Source: Solirubrobacteraceae bacterium (GTDB lineage Bacteria; Actinomycetota; Thermoleophilia; Solirubrobacterales; Solirubrobacteraceae). From it: a stretch of DNA of 64,000 nucleotides. The stretch spans positions 1-64,000 of the forward strand of contig JAEMQS010000020.1 of the NCBI GenBank assembly GCA_016463765.1, read 5' to 3'. The notes beneath the pieces are model-generated. The model saw nothing but the letters and a program-made list of their open reading frames with translations. It did no database searches and had not been told where the DNA came from. The position numbers and the translations under genes were made by a program. Shown one piece after another: positions 44,027 through 52,736 of this stretch (position 1 is the first letter of the stretch; each line of letters begins with the position of its first letter).

Positions 44027-45784
44027 GTGCGGCTCCCCTCGCCCACGAAGGTGTTCGCCCTTCTGCTCCTCCCGCTGGCCCTCCCGTGCGCCGGTTCGGC
44101 CTCTGCTGCCACGGTCGAGGAGCTCGAGCGCGAGGGCGCGACGGGGCTCATCGTGCAGCGCGCGCCCGGCCTGACCGCGGATGAGCGCGAGCAGGTCCGC
44201 GACGACGCGCAGGTCGAGCTCGACGAGCTCCTGCCGCTGCCCGACACCGAGGTCGTCCAGGCCGACCGGGGTGGGCTCTCCGAGGCGCTCGAGGCCCTGC
44301 GCGACGACCCGGACGTGGTGCACGTCGACGTCGATGTCCCCGTCACCGCGTACGGCACGAACGACCCGCTCTGGAGCGAGATGTGGGCGCTGGAGAACGT
44401 CGGCAAGAACCGCGGCACGACGGCCGGGGCCGACATCGCCGTCCAGTCGGCCTGGGCGGTGACGCGCGGCGCCGGGCAGACGATCGCCGTCGTCGACTCG
44501 GGCGTGACGTCGTCGCACCCCGATCTCGCCGGGCAGCTCGATCTCGCGAACGCGTACGACTACCTCGAGCGCGACACCACCCCTCAGGACACCCACGGCC
44601 ACGGCACCCACGTGACCGGGACGATCGCGGCGCTCGCCGACAACCAGGTCGGGATCGCCGGCGTCGCTCCAGGTGCGAAGGTGCTCCCGCTCCGCGTCAT
44701 GGGCAGCGGTGGCGAGGGGCTCGTCTCCGACGTGATCCAGGCGTTTGACCGCGCGGGCCGGCTCGGGATCCGCGTCGTGAACGCCAGCCTCGGCGCGTCC
44801 GCCTACACCAAGTCGCTGCGTGACGTGATCGCCGCGTACCCCGAGACGGCGTTCGTCGTCGCGGCCGGCAACGACGGCAAGGACGTCGACGCCACTCCGA
44901 CCTACCCCTGCGCACTCCCGCTCGCGAACGTCATCTGCGTCGGCGCCACGGACGCCGCGGACAACCCGGCGTCGTTCTCCAACCGCGGCGCGACCGCGGT
45001 CGACCTCCACGCTCCGGGCTCGAAGATCCTGTCGACCTGGAAGAGCTTCGGCTCCTACGTCACCGCGAGCGGGACGTCGATGGCCTCGCCGCACGTCAGT
45101 GGCGTCGTGGCGCTGATGCTCGCCGCCGACCCCACGCTCTCGGCGGGCCAGGCCCGCGCGAAGCTTCTCGCGGGTGCGGATCGCATCCCGGCGCTCGCCG
45201 GGCACTCCGTGTCGGGCGGGCGACTCGACGCGGCCGGTGCATTGAACGCGCCCGCCCCTCCGCGCGACGACGACGCCGACGGCGTCCCCAACGGCGGTGA
45301 TCTCTGCCCCGGCACGCCCGACCCGGCCCAGCGCGACGCCGACGGGGACGGGCTCGGCGACGCCTGCGACCCGACGCCGGTGCCGCCGGCATCGACCGAC
45401 GCGCCGGTCGCGGTGCCCGTGCCGCCCGCGGCGGTGACGCTGCGGTCCGTGCACCGCAACGGCACGGTCGTCCAGGGGTGCAAGCGCGCGGCGAGGAAGG
45501 GCCGCACGTCGCGCAAGCAGCCCAAGTGCAAGACCAAGCAGGTCAAGCTCAGCTTCACCGTGTCGGCAGCCACCACCGTGCAGCTGGTGTACGAGCGCCG
45601 CAGCTGCGTGCGCAAGACGTGCCGCTTCGCGGTGGCGACGCGGCGCAGCGTCCCGGTCCTCGGGGGCCGCACGACGCTGACGATCGGGCCCGAGGTCGGC
45701 CGTCGAAAGCTCGCCCGCGGGACGTATCGCGCCGTTCTGCGCCTCGGCGCGCAGCACGCGACCGTGCGGTTCACGGTGCGCTGA
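44027..45784 (+). CDS. Secreted S8 subtilisin-like protease with TSP3-like calcium repeats
   Basis: 585 residues. Signal peptide about 1-27, propeptide (inhibitor I9-like) about 28-105, catalytic domain about 120-400 with D157 (VVDSGV), H192 (HGHGTH) and Ser in GTSMASPH (about 352). Residues about 410-445 carry DDDADGVPNGGDLCPG...DADGDGLGDACD, a thrombospondin-type-3 calcium pair. The C-terminal domain (about 460-585) is Lys/Arg-rich with paired cysteines and resembles tails of other exported proteins here. GTG start. Same orientation as the aminopeptidase gene 36 bp downstream. Confidence 0.92.
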   Translation: MRLPSPTKVFALLLLPLALPCAGSASAATVEELEREGATGLIVQRAPGLTADEREQVRDDAQVELDELLPLPDTEVVQADRGGLSEALEALRDDPDVVHVDVDVPVTAYGTNDPLWSEMWALENVGKNRGTTAGADIAVQSAWAVTRGAGQTIAVVDSGVTSSHPDLAGQLDLANAYDYLERDTTPQDTHGHGTHVTGTIAALADNQVGIAGVAPGAKVLPLRVMGSGGEGLVSDVIQAFDRAGRLGIRVVNASLGASAYTKSLRDVIAAYPETAFVVAAGNDGKDVDATPTYPCALPLANVICVGATDAADNPASFSNRGATAVDLHAPGSKILSTWKSFGSYVTASGTSMASPHVSGVVALMLAADPTLSAGQARAKLLAGADRIPALAGHSVSGGRLDAAGALNAPAPPRDDDADGVPNGGDLCPGTPDPAQRDADGDGLGDACDPTPVPPASTDAPVAVPVPPAAVTLRSVHRNGTVVQGCKRAARKGRTSRKQPKCKTKQVKLSFTVSAATTVQLVYERRSCVRKTCRFAVATRRSVPVLGGRTTLTIGPEVGRRKLARGTYRAVLRLGAQHATVRFTVR

Positions 45785-45820
45785 CGCCCGTCCGCAGGTC
45801 CCTCGCGTAGGGTGCCTGCG

Positions 45821-47017
45821 ATGAACGACGACGCGGTGCTTCGACTGGCCGAGCTCATCGTGCGCTTCGGCGCGAACGTCCAGCCGGGCCAGGTGGTGGC
45901 GGTCGGCGCGGAGCCGGGCAAGGAACCCCTCGCGCGGGCGATCGCGACGGCGGCGTACGAGGCGGGCGCGAAGTTCGTCGACGTCACGTACTTCGACCTG
46001 CACGTCAAGCGCGCGCGGATCGCGCACGCCGCCGAGGACACGCTCGACTACGTGCCGCCGTGGTTCGGCGATCGGATGACGCAGCTCGCCGACATGCACG
46101 GCGCGCGGATCGGCCTCACCGGCCCGGTCGCCCCGGGGCTGCTCGACGACCTGGACCCGCAGCGCGTGGCGCGCGACCAGCTGCCGTTCCTGAAGGAGAC
46201 GATCGAGATCGTCAACGCGCGCACGACGAACTGGTGCGCGGCGCCGTGCCCGACCCCGGCGTGGGCCGAGCTGGTCTTCCCCGAGCTGGCACCCGACGCC
46301 GCGCTGGAGAAGCTGTGGGAGCAGATCCTCCACGTGTGCCGCCTGGACGAGGACGACCCGGTCGCGGCCTGGGGGCAGCGCGCGGAGAAGATCGTCGGCG
46401 TCGCAGCGCGGCTGAGCGAGCGGCGCTTCGACGCGCTGCGGTTCGTCGGGCCGGGCACGGACCTGCGGGTCGGGCTGCTCCCCTCATCGGAGTGGATCGC
46501 GGCGCGGTTCGAGACGGTCGACGGGCTGGTCCACATGCCGAACCTGCCGTCCGAGGAGATCTTCACCACGCCCGACCCGCAGCGGGTCGACGGCCACGTG
46601 ACCTCGACGAAGCCGCTGGTGGTCGCGGGCAACATCATCCGGGGCCTTTCGGTCACCTTCGAGGGTGGTGTGGCGACGCAGATCGACGCCGACGAGGGCG
46701 CCGACGTCATGCGTGGCATCACGCAGCGCGACGAGGGCGCGGCGCGGCTCGGTGAGGTGGCGCTGGTCGACGGCGAGGGCCGGATCGGACCGCTGGGCAC
46801 CGTCTTCTACGACACGCTGCTGGATGAGAACGCCGCGTCGCACATCGCGCTGGGCAGCGCGTACGCGATGTGCGTGGGCGACGAGGACAAGGGCGCGATC
46901 AACGAGTCGATCATCCACATCGACTTCATGATCGGCTCGCCCGAGGTCAACGTGTTCGGCGTGACGGCGAGTGGGGACGAGGTCCCGGTGCTCATCGGCG
47001 GCGCCTGGCAGGTGTAG
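45821..47017 (+). CDS. M29 family aminopeptidase
   Basis: A 398-residue two-metal aminopeptidase of the AmpS/PepS/aminopeptidase T family. Metal ligands are visible in order: Glu in PSEEIFTTPDP, Glu in GEVALVD, His and Tyr in ENAASHIALGSAY, and His-x-Asp in IIHIDFMIG. Cytoplasmic. TAGGGT lies 7 nt before ATG 45821, supporting this start and a leaderless mRNA. Confidence 0.93.
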   Translation: MNDDAVLRLAELIVRFGANVQPGQVVAVGAEPGKEPLARAIATAAYEAGAKFVDVTYFDLHVKRARIAHAAEDTLDYVPPWFGDRMTQLADMHGARIGLTGPVAPGLLDDLDPQRVARDQLPFLKETIEIVNARTTNWCAAPCPTPAWAELVFPELAPDAALEKLWEQILHVCRLDEDDPVAAWGQRAEKIVGVAARLSERRFDALRFVGPGTDLRVGLLPSSEWIAARFETVDGLVHMPNLPSEEIFTTPDPQRVDGHVTSTKPLVVAGNIIRGLSVTFEGGVATQIDADEGADVMRGITQRDEGAARLGEVALVDGEGRIGPLGTVFYDTLLDENAASHIALGSAYAMCVGDEDKGAINESIIHIDFMIGSPEVNVFGVTASGDEVPVLIGGAWQV

Positions 47018-47052
47018 CGCGACGGAATCTCGCGCTACCCTGCGATGTCCCA

Positions 47053-47141
47053 GGAGAGGTGCCGGAGCGGTTGAACGGGCACGACTGGAAATCGTGTGTG
47101 GGCTTTACGGTCCACCGAGGGTTCGAATCCCTCTCTCTCCG
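47053..47141 (+). tRNA. tRNA-Ser (anticodon GGA)
   Basis: Acceptor stem GGAGAGG/TCTCTCC (one G-U pair), discriminator G, no encoded CCA. Anticodon stem CACGA/TCGTG with loop CTGGAAA gives GGA (reads UCC/UCU). Long variable arm as in serine tRNAs; T-arm has GTTCGAATCC. Thirty-five bases after the aminopeptidase stop. Confidence 0.95.
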
Positions 47142-47194
47142 TTCTCGGACCTGTGCCTGTACATCTCGCGGCGCGGGGGCCGACTACGGGGAGC

Positions 47195-48355
47195 GTGCGC
47201 CGCTCCCTGCTTGCCCTGACCACGACGTTGCTGGGGGGCGGGCTGCTGGCGCCGGGTGCGCAGGCAGCGCCGGCGCTCGGGATCCCCGCGAACACGCCGG
47301 CCCTCTTCGCGCTCAACGCCGACGGCGGCACGCTCACGCCCGTCGCCGGCAAGAAGGGCCGCTTCGTCCTCACGCTGTCGAAGCTGGACCGACGCGGGGT
47401 GTGGTTCACCGACCGGCCGGCGCGGCAGAGCGGCTCCGTCCGCCCCGCCGCGCTCTTCTCCTCCTGGAAGGCGCTGGGCTTCGCCGCCGACCCGCCGAAC
47501 GCCGTGCTCACGCTCTCCGGCGGACGCGCGCAGGCTGACACCGCCGCACTCGAGCTCGGAACACCGCGCTACAGCCCCCGTACGGGCACCGTCCGCTTCG
47601 GCGCCAAGGCTCTCAGCTCCCTGTCGGCCGGGCTCGCCCGCCACGGCAGGAAGGTCGACGCGAAGCTCCCGCGCCGGTTCGGCGACGCCGCGCTGTTCAT
47701 CGACGACGGCGAGGACGACGGGCAGATCGGCAGCGGCGGAGGGTGCAGTCTCGGCGAGGTCGCGCTCCTCGCTCGCCAGGGCACCGCGCTCCCGGCCGGC
47801 CTCCTACCCGCGGTCGGCCTGACGCTCCCGATCGACGAGAACGACGCGCTCTACAGCCTGTACTTCGCGACGTTCGGCGCGGCGCCGGCGGGGCAGTTCC
47901 GGATCCCGACCCTCCCGGCGCCAACGGGCATGACGTATGTCATCTGCCAGTACGGAGATTTCCCCTTCGGTCCCGGCGCGGCCAACGACTGCGCCACCAA
48001 CGAGATCAACGCGTTCCCCACCGTGCCGGGATCCAACTGGACCGCTCGCCGCGATATCGCGCCACTCGCCCCGGGGCTGACCTGGTACCAGTGCGCGGGC
48101 GGGCCCCCCGGGGATTCCCCGCCGCTGTGCACCATCGGCCAGGTGACGCTGTTCGGCGGCGGCGCGGTCGGACCGGGATACCTCCCGGCCGACGGGCGCA
48201 TCCTGTCGATCTACACGAACGTGCTCGTCTACCAGACCGTCGGGACCGCCTTCGGCGGCGACGCCACGACGTTCGGGCTTCCGAATCTCCCCGGTCCCGT
48301 CGCCGGCACGACGTACGGGGTCTGCGCGACGGGCGTCTTCCCGAGCTTCTACTGA
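47195..48355 (+). CDS. Secreted protein with tandem phage tail-collar-like domains
   Basis: 386 residues. Signal peptide VRRSLLALTTTLLGGGLLAPGAQA (about 1-24). Residues about 30-175 form an HtaA-like or unassigned beta domain rich in Ala/Gly. Then two copies of the tail-collar (microcystin-dependent protein) pattern: about 177-262 (CSLGEVALLARQGTALPAGLLPAVGLTLPI ... FRIPTLPAP) and about 308-386 (CTIGQVTLFGGGAVGPGYLPADGRILSI ... AFGGDATTFGLPNLPGP). Each ends in a Cys-containing strand. Secretion and absence of phage genes suggest a cell-surface use. GTG 47195 chosen for the signal peptide; GTG 47153 is possible. It begins 54 bp after tRNA-Ser. Confidence 0.78.
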   Translation: MRRSLLALTTTLLGGGLLAPGAQAAPALGIPANTPALFALNADGGTLTPVAGKKGRFVLTLSKLDRRGVWFTDRPARQSGSVRPAALFSSWKALGFAADPPNAVLTLSGGRAQADTAALELGTPRYSPRTGTVRFGAKALSSLSAGLARHGRKVDAKLPRRFGDAALFIDDGEDDGQIGSGGGCSLGEVALLARQGTALPAGLLPAVGLTLPIDENDALYSLYFATFGAAPAGQFRIPTLPAPTGMTYVICQYGDFPFGPGAANDCATNEINAFPTVPGSNWTARRDIAPLAPGLTWYQCAGGPPGDSPPLCTIGQVTLFGGGAVGPGYLPADGRILSIYTNVLVYQTVGTAFGGDATTFGLPNLPGPVAGTTYGVCATGVFPSFY

Positions 48356-48391
48356 CGGCCCGGGCGCACCGCGCGCCGATAGGATCGGGTG

Positions 48392-48856
48392 ATGGCCGAT
48401 CCGCCGACGATCTACGCGTGGGCCGGCGGCCGCGAGGCCTTCGAACGCTGGCTCGACGTGTTCTACGACCTCGTCGAGGACGACGAGCTCCTGGCGCCGG
48501 TCTTCGAGGGCCAGGTCACCACCGAGCACCGCGACCATGTGACGGCGTGGTGGTGCGAGGTCATGGGAGGCCCGGGCCGGTACACGGCCGAGCACGGCGG
48601 CTACGAGCACATGCTCGCCAAGCACCGTGGACTGGCGGTGTCCGATGATCAGCGGTTGCGCTTCGTGACGCTGCTCAGCCGCGCTGCGGACCTCGCCGGG
48701 CTGCCTGCCGACCCGGAGTTCCGTGCGGCGATCATGGGCTACGCGGAGTGGGGGACGCGGCTGGCGGTCGAGAACTCCGCGCCGGATGCCGCGCCCGTCG
48801 CGCATGCGCCGGTCCCGCGCTGGGGCTGGGGTGTGGCACCGCCGTACGAGGCGTAG
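48392..48856 (+). CDS. Truncated haemoglobin-like protein
   Basis: 154 residues. WAGGREAFERWLDVFYDLVEDDELLAPVFEG is the trHb N-terminal helix pair, and HMLAKHRGLAVSDDQRLRF contains the proximal His (about H76) before helix G. The C-terminal extension (about 125-154, Ala/Pro/Trp-rich) is not part of the globin fold. Probably binds O2 or NO in the cytoplasm. TAGGAT 6 nt before ATG 48392 fits a leaderless start. Confidence 0.85.
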   Translation: MADPPTIYAWAGGREAFERWLDVFYDLVEDDELLAPVFEGQVTTEHRDHVTAWWCEVMGGPGRYTAEHGGYEHMLAKHRGLAVSDDQRLRFVTLLSRAADLAGLPADPEFRAAIMGYAEWGTRLAVENSAPDAAPVAHAPVPRWGWGVAPPYEA

Positions 48857-48863
48857 CGCCGAC

Positions 48864-48906
48864 GTGTGACGCCTGCGCGCAGTCCTTCCGCGCGCAGACG
48901 TCACAC
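48864..48906. terminator. Strong two-way hairpin between globin and FAD oxidase genes
   Basis: GTGTGACG-C-CTGCGCGC, 9-nt loop, GCGCGCAG-A-CGTCACAC: 16 paired bases with one mismatch. It fills the 60-bp gap between convergent stop codons (48856 and 48917). Confidence 0.75.
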
Positions 48907-48916
48907 CCCCGAGCGC

Positions 48917-50314
48917 TTACGCCGGCTGGATGTTCTGATTCAGCCGGAACACGTTCTCCGGGTCGTACTGCGCCTTGACCCGCCTGAGCCGGTCGTGATT
49001 TTCGCCGTAGGTCGACTTCACCTCGGCGTCACCGTTCTCCAGCAGCCCCGGGAAGTTGAAGTACGTCTGCCCGGTCGAGAACGGCGTCGCCGCGTCGAAG
49101 AACGCCCGCGTGTAGGCGATGTTCTCCTCGTCGGCGGCCGGGTCGCTCCACGTCGAGTCGATGCTCAGCATCCACTCCGAGCTGCGGTCCCCGAACGCCG
49201 TGTCCTCGGCGCCGACGCGCGAGATCGCGCCGCCGCAGTGGCGGATGATCACGAGCGTGTCGTTCGAGGGCCGGCGCATCGAGCGCGCGACCGTGGTCTT
49301 GATCGCCGCGTCGCTGAGCTCGCGCAGGTACAGCGCCTTCCAGTAGTACCGCAGCCCCGCCGGGAAGTACGGGTCCAGCGACTGCTGGAACGCGCCGTAC
49401 TCCGCCGGGCCGCTCATGTCGACCAGCGGGGTGGCGAGCTCGCGCAGGGGCGCACACACGCGCTCGCCCTCCGCGGGGTCGCCCGCCCACATCCCGCCGA
49501 TGCCGACGTACGACACGCCGCGCAGCTCGGCGGGCAGCTCCTCGATGTCGGGGAGCGACCAGATGAAGCCCGAGGTCGACAGCTCATCGGGCGCATCGGC
49601 GACCGCGTCGCGCCAGCCCGCGAGGACCTGTGCCGCATCGGCGACCGGGTAGGCGACGTTCAGGGTGAAGACCTCGGGGCCGAGGTCGTGCAGGCGCAGC
49701 TCGAACGACGTGACGACGCCGAAGTTCCCGCCGCCGCCGCGCAGGGCCCAGTAGAGGTCGGGATGATCGTCGGCGCTCGCGCGCACCCGCCGGCCGCCGG
49801 CAAGAACGACCTCGGCGGAGACGAGGTTGTCGATCGTCATCCCGTCGCGCCGCCGCTGGTGCGACACGCCGCCGGACAGCGCGAGGCCCGCGACACCCGT
49901 CTCGGAGACGACGCCGCCCGTCGTGGCGCGGCCGAGGGGCGTGGTGACCGCGTCGACGTCCGCCCAGGTCGCACCGCCCTGCACGTGGACGGTGGCACCC
50001 GACGGGTCGATGCGCACGGCGCGCATGGCCGAGAGGTCGACGACCAGGCCGTCGTCGCACACCGCGGTCCCGGCCACGTTGTGCCCACCACCGCGGACGG
50101 CGATGGGCAGGCCGCGCTCGGCGGCGAAGCGCACGGCGACGGCCACGTCGTCGGCGTCGGCGCAGCGCACGATCACCGCGGGACGGCGGTCGATCATGCC
50201 GTTCCACACGCTGCGGGCGGCGTCGTACTCGGGGTGGCCTGGTGCGATGACGTCGCCGGTGAGGTGCCCGGCCAGGGCGGTGGCGGGGTCGAGGATGCTG
50301 ACGTTGACGGACAT
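48917..50314 (-). CDS. FAD-binding oxidoreductase, berberine-bridge (BBE) type
   Basis: A 465-residue flavoprotein of the VAO/PCMH family. FAD attachment His78 lies in RGGGHNVAG; the second covalent Cys found in bicovalent members is absent (GGVVSETGVAGLALSGG), suggesting monocovalent FAD. The BBE C-terminal motif YDPENVFRLNQNI is present. It oxidises sugars or alkaloid-like substrates with O2; the substrate here is unknown. AAGGAG 6 nt before ATG 50314. Divergent from the GlxA-type regulator, which likely controls it. Confidence 0.92.
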   Translation of the reverse strand: MSVNVSILDPATALAGHLTGDVIAPGHPEYDAARSVWNGMIDRRPAVIVRCADADDVAVAVRFAAERGLPIAVRGGGHNVAGTAVCDDGLVVDLSAMRAVRIDPSGATVHVQGGATWADVDAVTTPLGRATTGGVVSETGVAGLALSGGVSHQRRRDGMTIDNLVSAEVVLAGGRRVRASADDHPDLYWALRGGGGNFGVVTSFELRLHDLGPEVFTLNVAYPVADAAQVLAGWRDAVADAPDELSTSGFIWSLPDIEELPAELRGVSYVGIGGMWAGDPAEGERVCAPLRELATPLVDMSGPAEYGAFQQSLDPYFPAGLRYYWKALYLRELSDAAIKTTVARSMRRPSNDTLVIIRHCGGAISRVGAEDTAFGDRSSEWMLSIDSTWSDPAADEENIAYTRAFFDAATPFSTGQTYFNFPGLLENGDAEVKSTYGENHDRLRRVKAQYDPENVFRLNQNIQPA

Positions 50315-50415
50315 GGATGCTCCTTCGCGTGGACTGGTGACGCAGCCAGCTTCGGCGAGGGAGCGCGCCCGCAGAAGAGCGATACTGCGCACGACCGGTC
50401 CGTTTCCGCCATCTC

Positions 50416-51435
50416 GTGCCCGACACCACCTCCCCGACCCGCGTCGCCATCGTCGCGACCCCCGATTCCATGGCGTCACCGATCGGCGGCCTGTTCGAGG
50501 CGCTGCGGTCGATCGGAGAGCTCACGGCGCCCGAGGAGCGCGTCGCGTCGCGGCCCGACCCGTTCGAGGTGGAGGTCGTGGGCGAGCGGGCCGGACCGCT
50601 GACCAGCGCCAGCGGCCTGGAGGTGACCGTGCACCGCGCGATCGCCGACGTCGACCACGCCGACGTCGTGATCATCGCGTCGATGGCGTTCGGCCACGAG
50701 GAGGAGTGGACGCCTGGCCGCTACCCGCAGCTCGTGCGGTGGCTGGCGGCGATGCACGCGGGCGGTGCGACGCTCTGCGCCGCGTGCACCGGCACGAACC
50801 TCGCCGCGGAGACCGGGCTGCTGGACGGCAACGAGGCGACGGTCCATTGGGCGTCCGAGCAGGACTTCCGCCGGCGCCACCCCGACGTCCTACTGCGGCC
50901 CGCCGACGCGCTCGTGATCTCCGGCGAGGGTGGGCGGATCGTGACTTCGGGCGCGTCGTCGGCGTGGCACGACCTGGCGCTGCACCTGATCTCCACCCAC
51001 GTCGGCCCGTCGACCGCGCAGGCCGTCGCGCGGTTCCTGCTGTGGCAGTGGCACCAGGGCGGGCAGGCGCCGTTCCAGGTCTTCGACCCGGCCACCGACC
51101 ACGGGGACGCCGCGATCCTCGCCGCCCAGCGCGGCATCGCCGAGCACTACGCGGTCGCATCGCCGGTGGACGAGATGGTGCGGTGGTCCGGCCTCGCCCC
51201 CCGGACGTTCGCCCGGCGCTTCAAGGCGGTCACCGGGCACACGCCGATCGACTACGTCCAGCGGATCCGGGTCGAGCGGGCCAAGCGCCTGCTCGAGACC
51301 AGCGGCGAGACAGTGGACGAGATCAGCTGGGCCGTCGGCTACGAGGACCCGGCGTCGTTCCGGCGGCTGTTCAAGCGGGTGACCGGGATGGCGCCGCGGG
51401 CCTACCGGCAGCGGTTTCGCATTCCGGTGCGGTAG
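50416..51435 (+). CDS. GlxA-type AraC-family transcriptional regulator (DJ-1/PfpI sensor domain)
   Basis: 339 residues. N-terminal DJ-1/PfpI-like domain (about 8-200), with the nucleophile-elbow position AACTGTNLAAETGLL (Cys about 118) as in GlxA-type regulators. C-terminal AraC double HTH (about 235-335): FARRFKAVTGHTPIDYVQRIRVERAKRLLE and DEISWAVGYEDPASFRRLFKRVTGMAPRAYR. GTG start 50416. The 101-bp divergent region to the FAD oxidase gene probably holds its binding site. Confidence 0.92.
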   Translation: MPDTTSPTRVAIVATPDSMASPIGGLFEALRSIGELTAPEERVASRPDPFEVEVVGERAGPLTSASGLEVTVHRAIADVDHADVVIIASMAFGHEEEWTPGRYPQLVRWLAAMHAGGATLCAACTGTNLAAETGLLDGNEATVHWASEQDFRRRHPDVLLRPADALVISGEGGRIVTSGASSAWHDLALHLISTHVGPSTAQAVARFLLWQWHQGGQAPFQVFDPATDHGDAAILAAQRGIAEHYAVASPVDEMVRWSGLAPRTFARRFKAVTGHTPIDYVQRIRVERAKRLLETSGETVDEISWAVGYEDPASFRRLFKRVTGMAPRAYRQRFRIPVR

Positions 51436-51437
51436 CC

Positions 51438-51492
51438 GCCGAGCTGAACGGCAGATCGACGTCGCTCAGGCAACGTCGATCTGCCGCTCGGC
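51438..51492. terminator. Large two-way hairpin between regulator and RTX-like genes
   Basis: GCCGAG, bulge CTGAA, a 14-bp arm CGGCAGATCGACGT (51449-51462), 10-nt loop, the exact complement ACGTCGATCTGCCG (51473-51486), then CTCGGC. Twenty paired bases in all, located between convergent stop codons at 51435 and 51507. Confidence 0.8.
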
Positions 51493-51506
51493 GGTCTGAT
51501 GGTCGG

Positions 51507-52619
51507 TCAGCGCTTCGTCGTGAGCGTCGCGCGGATCGTGCGCGCGCCCTTCTTGCCCTTCTCGGAGATCGTCACCTTGGCGGTCTTCGCGTTGCCTGCC
51601 GCCGGGACCCGCACGGTCTTCGTGGTGCGGCCGGCGATGCGGTACGCGACGGTGCCGCGCTTGCCGCCCACCGAGACCCAGGCGCGTCCGACGCACGCGC
51701 GCTTCGTGGTGCAGCGGATCTGCAGCTGGGCCTTACCCGCGCGCATCTGCACGGTGCGGTTCTTCAGCTGGACCGACGTGGTCTCGTTGGCCGGTGCGCG
51801 GTCGACGTTCGAGCAGCCGGAGGCGGCCATGCCGGCGTCGTCGGGCGTGTCGACGAGGTCGACGATCGCGAACGTGAACCGCTGGGCGAACCGGTTGGAC
51901 CGCAGGCCGCAGGCCACGACCTCGGCGTTCCCGTCGCGGGCGTCGACGACGCGCGCCGACCCTTCGCCGGTGAACGTGTCGGTGCCCTCGCCGCCGCGGG
52001 CGAGGTCGAGATCGGGGCGTCCCATGACCAGGTTGTCGTTACCCGGCCCGCCGTCGATCACGGTGCCGGCGCCGCCGGTCAGGACGTCGTCGCCGTCGCC
52101 CCCGTTGAGGGTGCTGTCGCTGATGCTGGTGAGAGCGTCGTTGCCGCCGTTGCCGTCCACGGTGCCTCCTCCCGAGCTGGAGAGCAGCGTGTCGTCACCC
52201 GCGCCGAGCACGATGCGGTCCGCGCCCAGCCCGCCGAACGCCTGGATGGGGTCCGGGAAGGACGGGTCGACGACGAACGTGTCGTCCATCGGCCCGAGGC
52301 TGACGCTCACCTTCGGGGCGACGCGATCGCAGATCGCGACGTCGAGGCCCGGCCGGGGCTCCTCCTGCACGCAGCCGGGACCGCTCTGCAGTCCGCGGCC
52401 GCCGAACTGCGGCATCTCGACGCGGTACTTCGTCACCCCTCCTGAATCGACCAGGGCGAGCGTCACACGATTAAGCGTGTTGTTGGGCTCACGCATCTGC
52501 AGCCCCTCCGGGCCGGTGGCGACGACGAGGGCCTGCGCGGGAGCAGCGGTCGCGGCGCCGGCGCCGATGACCAGGCCGACGGCGATGGCATGACGGGTGA
52601 AACGGGTGGTGCGGGACAT
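51507..52619 (-). CDS. Secreted RTX-like calcium-binding protein
   Basis: 370 residues. Signal peptide about 1-30 (HAIAVGLVIGAGAATAAPAQA). Residues about 130-220 hold imperfect GGxGxDxxx nonapeptide repeats (FGGLGADRIVLGAGDDTLL, GNGGNDALT, NGGDGDDVLTGG, DGGPGNDNL, RGGEGTDTF) forming a calcium-bound beta-roll. The C-terminal about 90 residues are Lys/Arg-rich with paired cysteines (RCTTKRACVGRAWVSVGGKRG), like the tail of the subtilase at 44027. AGGAGG 9 nt before ATG 52619. No type I secretion genes nearby; export is probably by Sec. Confidence 0.87.
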   Translation of the reverse strand: MSRTTRFTRHAIAVGLVIGAGAATAAPAQALVVATGPEGLQMREPNNTLNRVTLALVDSGGVTKYRVEMPQFGGRGLQSGPGCVQEEPRPGLDVAICDRVAPKVSVSLGPMDDTFVVDPSFPDPIQAFGGLGADRIVLGAGDDTLLSSSGGGTVDGNGGNDALTSISDSTLNGGDGDDVLTGGAGTVIDGGPGNDNLVMGRPDLDLARGGEGTDTFTGEGSARVVDARDGNAEVVACGLRSNRFAQRFTFAIVDLVDTPDDAGMAASGCSNVDRAPANETTSVQLKNRTVQMRAGKAQLQIRCTTKRACVGRAWVSVGGKRGTVAYRIAGRTTKTVRVPAAGNAKTAKVTISEKGKKGARTIRATLTTKR

Positions 52620-52736
52620 GAGGAGCCTCCTGGGGCGGGGGTTGGTCGGGGTGTGTGAGGCACTTTCGCGCGGGGAACCCCCAGGCGCATGAGGGGTGAT
52701 CCCCCAGATCGCCTCCCCCAGCGGTACCGTGTGGGG

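Noticed and set aside
47096-47194. Extension of the tail-collar-like protein start back into tRNA-Ser(GGA)
   Set aside because: It would translate through the tRNA gene and bury the signal peptide; GTG 47195 gives a normal exported protein.
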